DNA from: Myxococcales bacterium
GTDB lineage: Bacteria; Myxococcota_A; UBA9160; JALSIO01
Assembly: GCA_026989995.1 (NCBI GenBank)
Contig: JALSIO010000027.1
Location: 1-6,685 of the forward strand
Direction of reading: 5' to 3'
DNA length: 6,685 nucleotides
The notes beneath the pieces are model-generated. The model saw only the letters and a program-made list of their open reading frames with translations. It was not told where the DNA came from and did not search any database. How positions within the stretch are numbered: the first letter of the stretch is position 1; the number at the start of each line of letters is the position of its first letter. The translations under genes and the position numbers were made by a program. Shown here piece by piece: positions 5,579-6,685 of the stretch.

Positions 5579-6685
5579 CGCCGGCCCTCCGCGCGCAGGG
5601 CCTCGAGCAGACGGGGGCCGAGCGAGGAGATGTTCCCGGCTCCGAGCGTGAGCACGAGATCCCCCGCTCGAAGCTCGGGCAGGAGGGCGCGGAGCGCGTC
5701 GTCGAGCGAACCCGTGTGCGCGACATCGCGGTGGCCCCGATCGCGGATCACGGCGGCGAGTGCCTCGGCGCTGATCCCCGGGATCGGCTCCTCACCGGCC
5801 GGGTAGAGTTCGGTGAGCCGAAGGCAGTCCGCTTCGTGGAAGGCGCCGGCGAACTGCTCGAAGAGGTCCCGCGTGCGCGTGTAGCGGTGCGGCTGGAAGA
5901 CGACCACCACCCGGCCGCGGTGAAGCGAGCGCGCGGCCTCGAGGGTGGCGCGGATCTCGGCCGGGTGGTGGGCGTAGTCGTCCACCACGCGGATCCCCGC
6001 CACCTCGCCACGGCTCTCGAAGCGCCGCTCGATGCCGAGGAACTCGTCGAGGGCGTCGGCGGCCTCCCGGAAGTCCACGTCGAGCTCGAGCGCGACCGCG
6101 AGGGTGGCGAGCGCGTTGGCCACGTTGTGGCGGCCCGGCAGTCGAAGGCGCACCGAGCCGAGCAGCTTGCCGCGGTGGTTCACCGCGAAGCGCATCCCCC
6201 AGCCGTCCGGGGTCAGCTCCGAGGCCGAGAGGTCGGCCTGGGAGGAGAGTCCGTAGGTGAATGTCCGCCGGCGGACCGCGGGGAGGATGGCCTGCACGCC
6301 CGGGTGGTCGAGACAGAGCACCGCGAGGCCCCAGAACGGAACCCGGTTGGCGAAGCGCGCGAAGGCCTCCCGGAGGGTCTCGTAGGAGCCGAAGTGGTCG
6401 AGGTGCTCCGGATCGACGTTGGTGACCACGGCCACCACCGGCGAGAGGTCGAGGAAGGTGCCGTCGCTTTCGTCGGCCTCGGCAACCAGCCACGGCCCCT
6501 GGCCCAGGCGGCTTCCGCTGGCATCGCCCGCGAGCGAGAGGACGCGCCCGCCGATGACGGCGGTGGGGTCGCGGCCCACGGCGGTGAGCACGTGGGCGAC
6601 GAGCGACGTGGTGGTGGTCTTTCCGTGGGTGCCGGCGACGGCGATGCCCTGCTTCATGCGCATGAGCTCGGCCAGCATCTCGGCC
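5575..6685 (-). CDS. murC: UDP-N-acetylmuramate--L-alanine ligase MurC (5' end cut off)
   Basis: ATP-dependent cytoplasmic ligase that joins L-alanine to UDP-N-acetylmuramic acid, the first peptide-stem step of peptidoglycan synthesis. The frame runs open off the right edge: 369 codons are visible, against about 460-490 residues in full MurC proteins, so roughly the first 100 residues (most of the UDP-substrate domain) are missing. The fragment begins AEMLAELMRM, an internal MurC motif, so the first ATG in view is not the true start. Visible Mur ligase features (fragment numbering) are the ATP P-loop GTHGKTTTT at about 19-27, EADESDGTF at 69-77, TNVDPEHLDHFG at 88-99, LPGRHNVANAL at 182-192, RRFESRGE at 220-227, DDYAHHPAEI at 235-244 and FQPHRYTRTRDLF at 263-275. 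The TGA stop lies within the murB start as a GTGA overlap, indicating one transcript and coupled translation. Nothing is broken in the visible part. Identification is very secure. Confidence 0.97.
   Translation of the reverse strand, partial: AEMLAELMRMKQGIAVAGTHGKTTTTSLVAHVLTAVGRDPTAVIGGRVLSLAGDASGSRLGQGPWLVAEADESDGTFLDLSPVVAVVTNVDPEHLDHFGSYETLREAFARFANRVPFWGLAVLCLDHPGVQAILPAVRRRTFTYGLSSQADLSASELTPDGWGMRFAVNHRGKLLGSVRLRLPGRHNVANALATLAVALELDVDFREAADALDEFLGIERRFESRGEVAGIRVVDDYAHHPAEIRATLEAARSLHRGRVVVVFQPHRYTRTRDLFEQFAGAFHEADCLRLTELYPAGEEPIPGISAEALAAVIRDRGHRDVAHTGSLDDALRALLPELRAGDLVLTLGAGNISSLGPRLLEALRAEGRR
5585..5590 (-). promoter_or_regulatory. Ribosome binding site deciding the murB GTG start
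   Basis: GGAGGG lies inside the end of murC, 6-7 nt before the GTG at 5578-5576. With the GTGA overlap to the murC stop, it fixes the murB start at a non-ATG codon. MIGAEARQAL is a normal short MurB N-terminus. Confidence 0.7.

Noticed and set aside
1..6685. Mobile elements, CRISPR repeats, tRNA or rRNA genes
   Set aside because: No direct repeat arrays, transposase-like proteins, terminal inverted repeats or RNA-gene signatures were seen. Coding sequence fills nearly all of the window.

Overview
The window is a piece of a dcw (division and cell wall) cluster. All six genes lie on the minus strand, so the biology reads from the right end to the left: murC (5' end cut off by the window edge), murB, ftsQ, ftsA, ftsZ, then an enoyl-CoA hydratase/isomerase-family gene. 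Base composition is very GC-rich (roughly 70% by eye), with strong G/C preference at third codon positions. This is why long spurious open frames run antisense to nearly every gene.

Organism (inference): a high-GC Gram-negative bacterium. The gene order murC-murB-ftsQ-ftsA-ftsZ, a proteobacterial-type FtsZ tail ending [10 protein letters not shown], and an FtsA with a C-terminal amphipathic helix all fit. The lack of ddl between murB and ftsQ, and of lpxC after ftsZ, argues against a typical gammaproteobacterial layout. A former-Deltaproteobacteria-type lineage (Myxococcota, Desulfobacterota, Binatota and similar) is plausible but not proven by this sequence.

Layout: 6685-5575 murC (partial) overlaps murB (5578-4664) by GTGA. 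murB overlaps ftsQ (4664-3771) by TGATG. These three are tightly packed and probably translationally coupled. A 98-bp gap with a perfect 9-bp inverted repeat precedes ftsA (3672-2434). An 83-bp gap precedes ftsZ (2350-971), and its upstream edge carries a hairpin followed by a U7 tract that spans the ftsA stop codon. A very strong GC hairpin lies 7 nt after the ftsZ stop. The acyl-CoA-type gene (882-67) follows, with another hairpin 7 nt after its own stop. No gene-free stretch exceeds 100 bp.

How the genes work together: MurB and MurC make UDP-MurNAc and add its first amino acid (L-Ala) in the cytoplasm. FtsZ polymerises into the division ring, FtsA tethers it to the inner membrane, and FtsQ links it to the periplasmic septal machinery. 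The last gene belongs to acyl-CoA metabolism and has no evident link to division; the hairpin after ftsZ probably marks the end of the dcw unit.

I found no novel multi-gene system. The points worth a second look are a doubled FtsZ C-terminal binding peptide, a long acidic FtsZ N-terminal extension, a crotonase-fold protein lacking both classical catalytic glutamates, and the intergenic RNA hairpins around ftsA and ftsZ.
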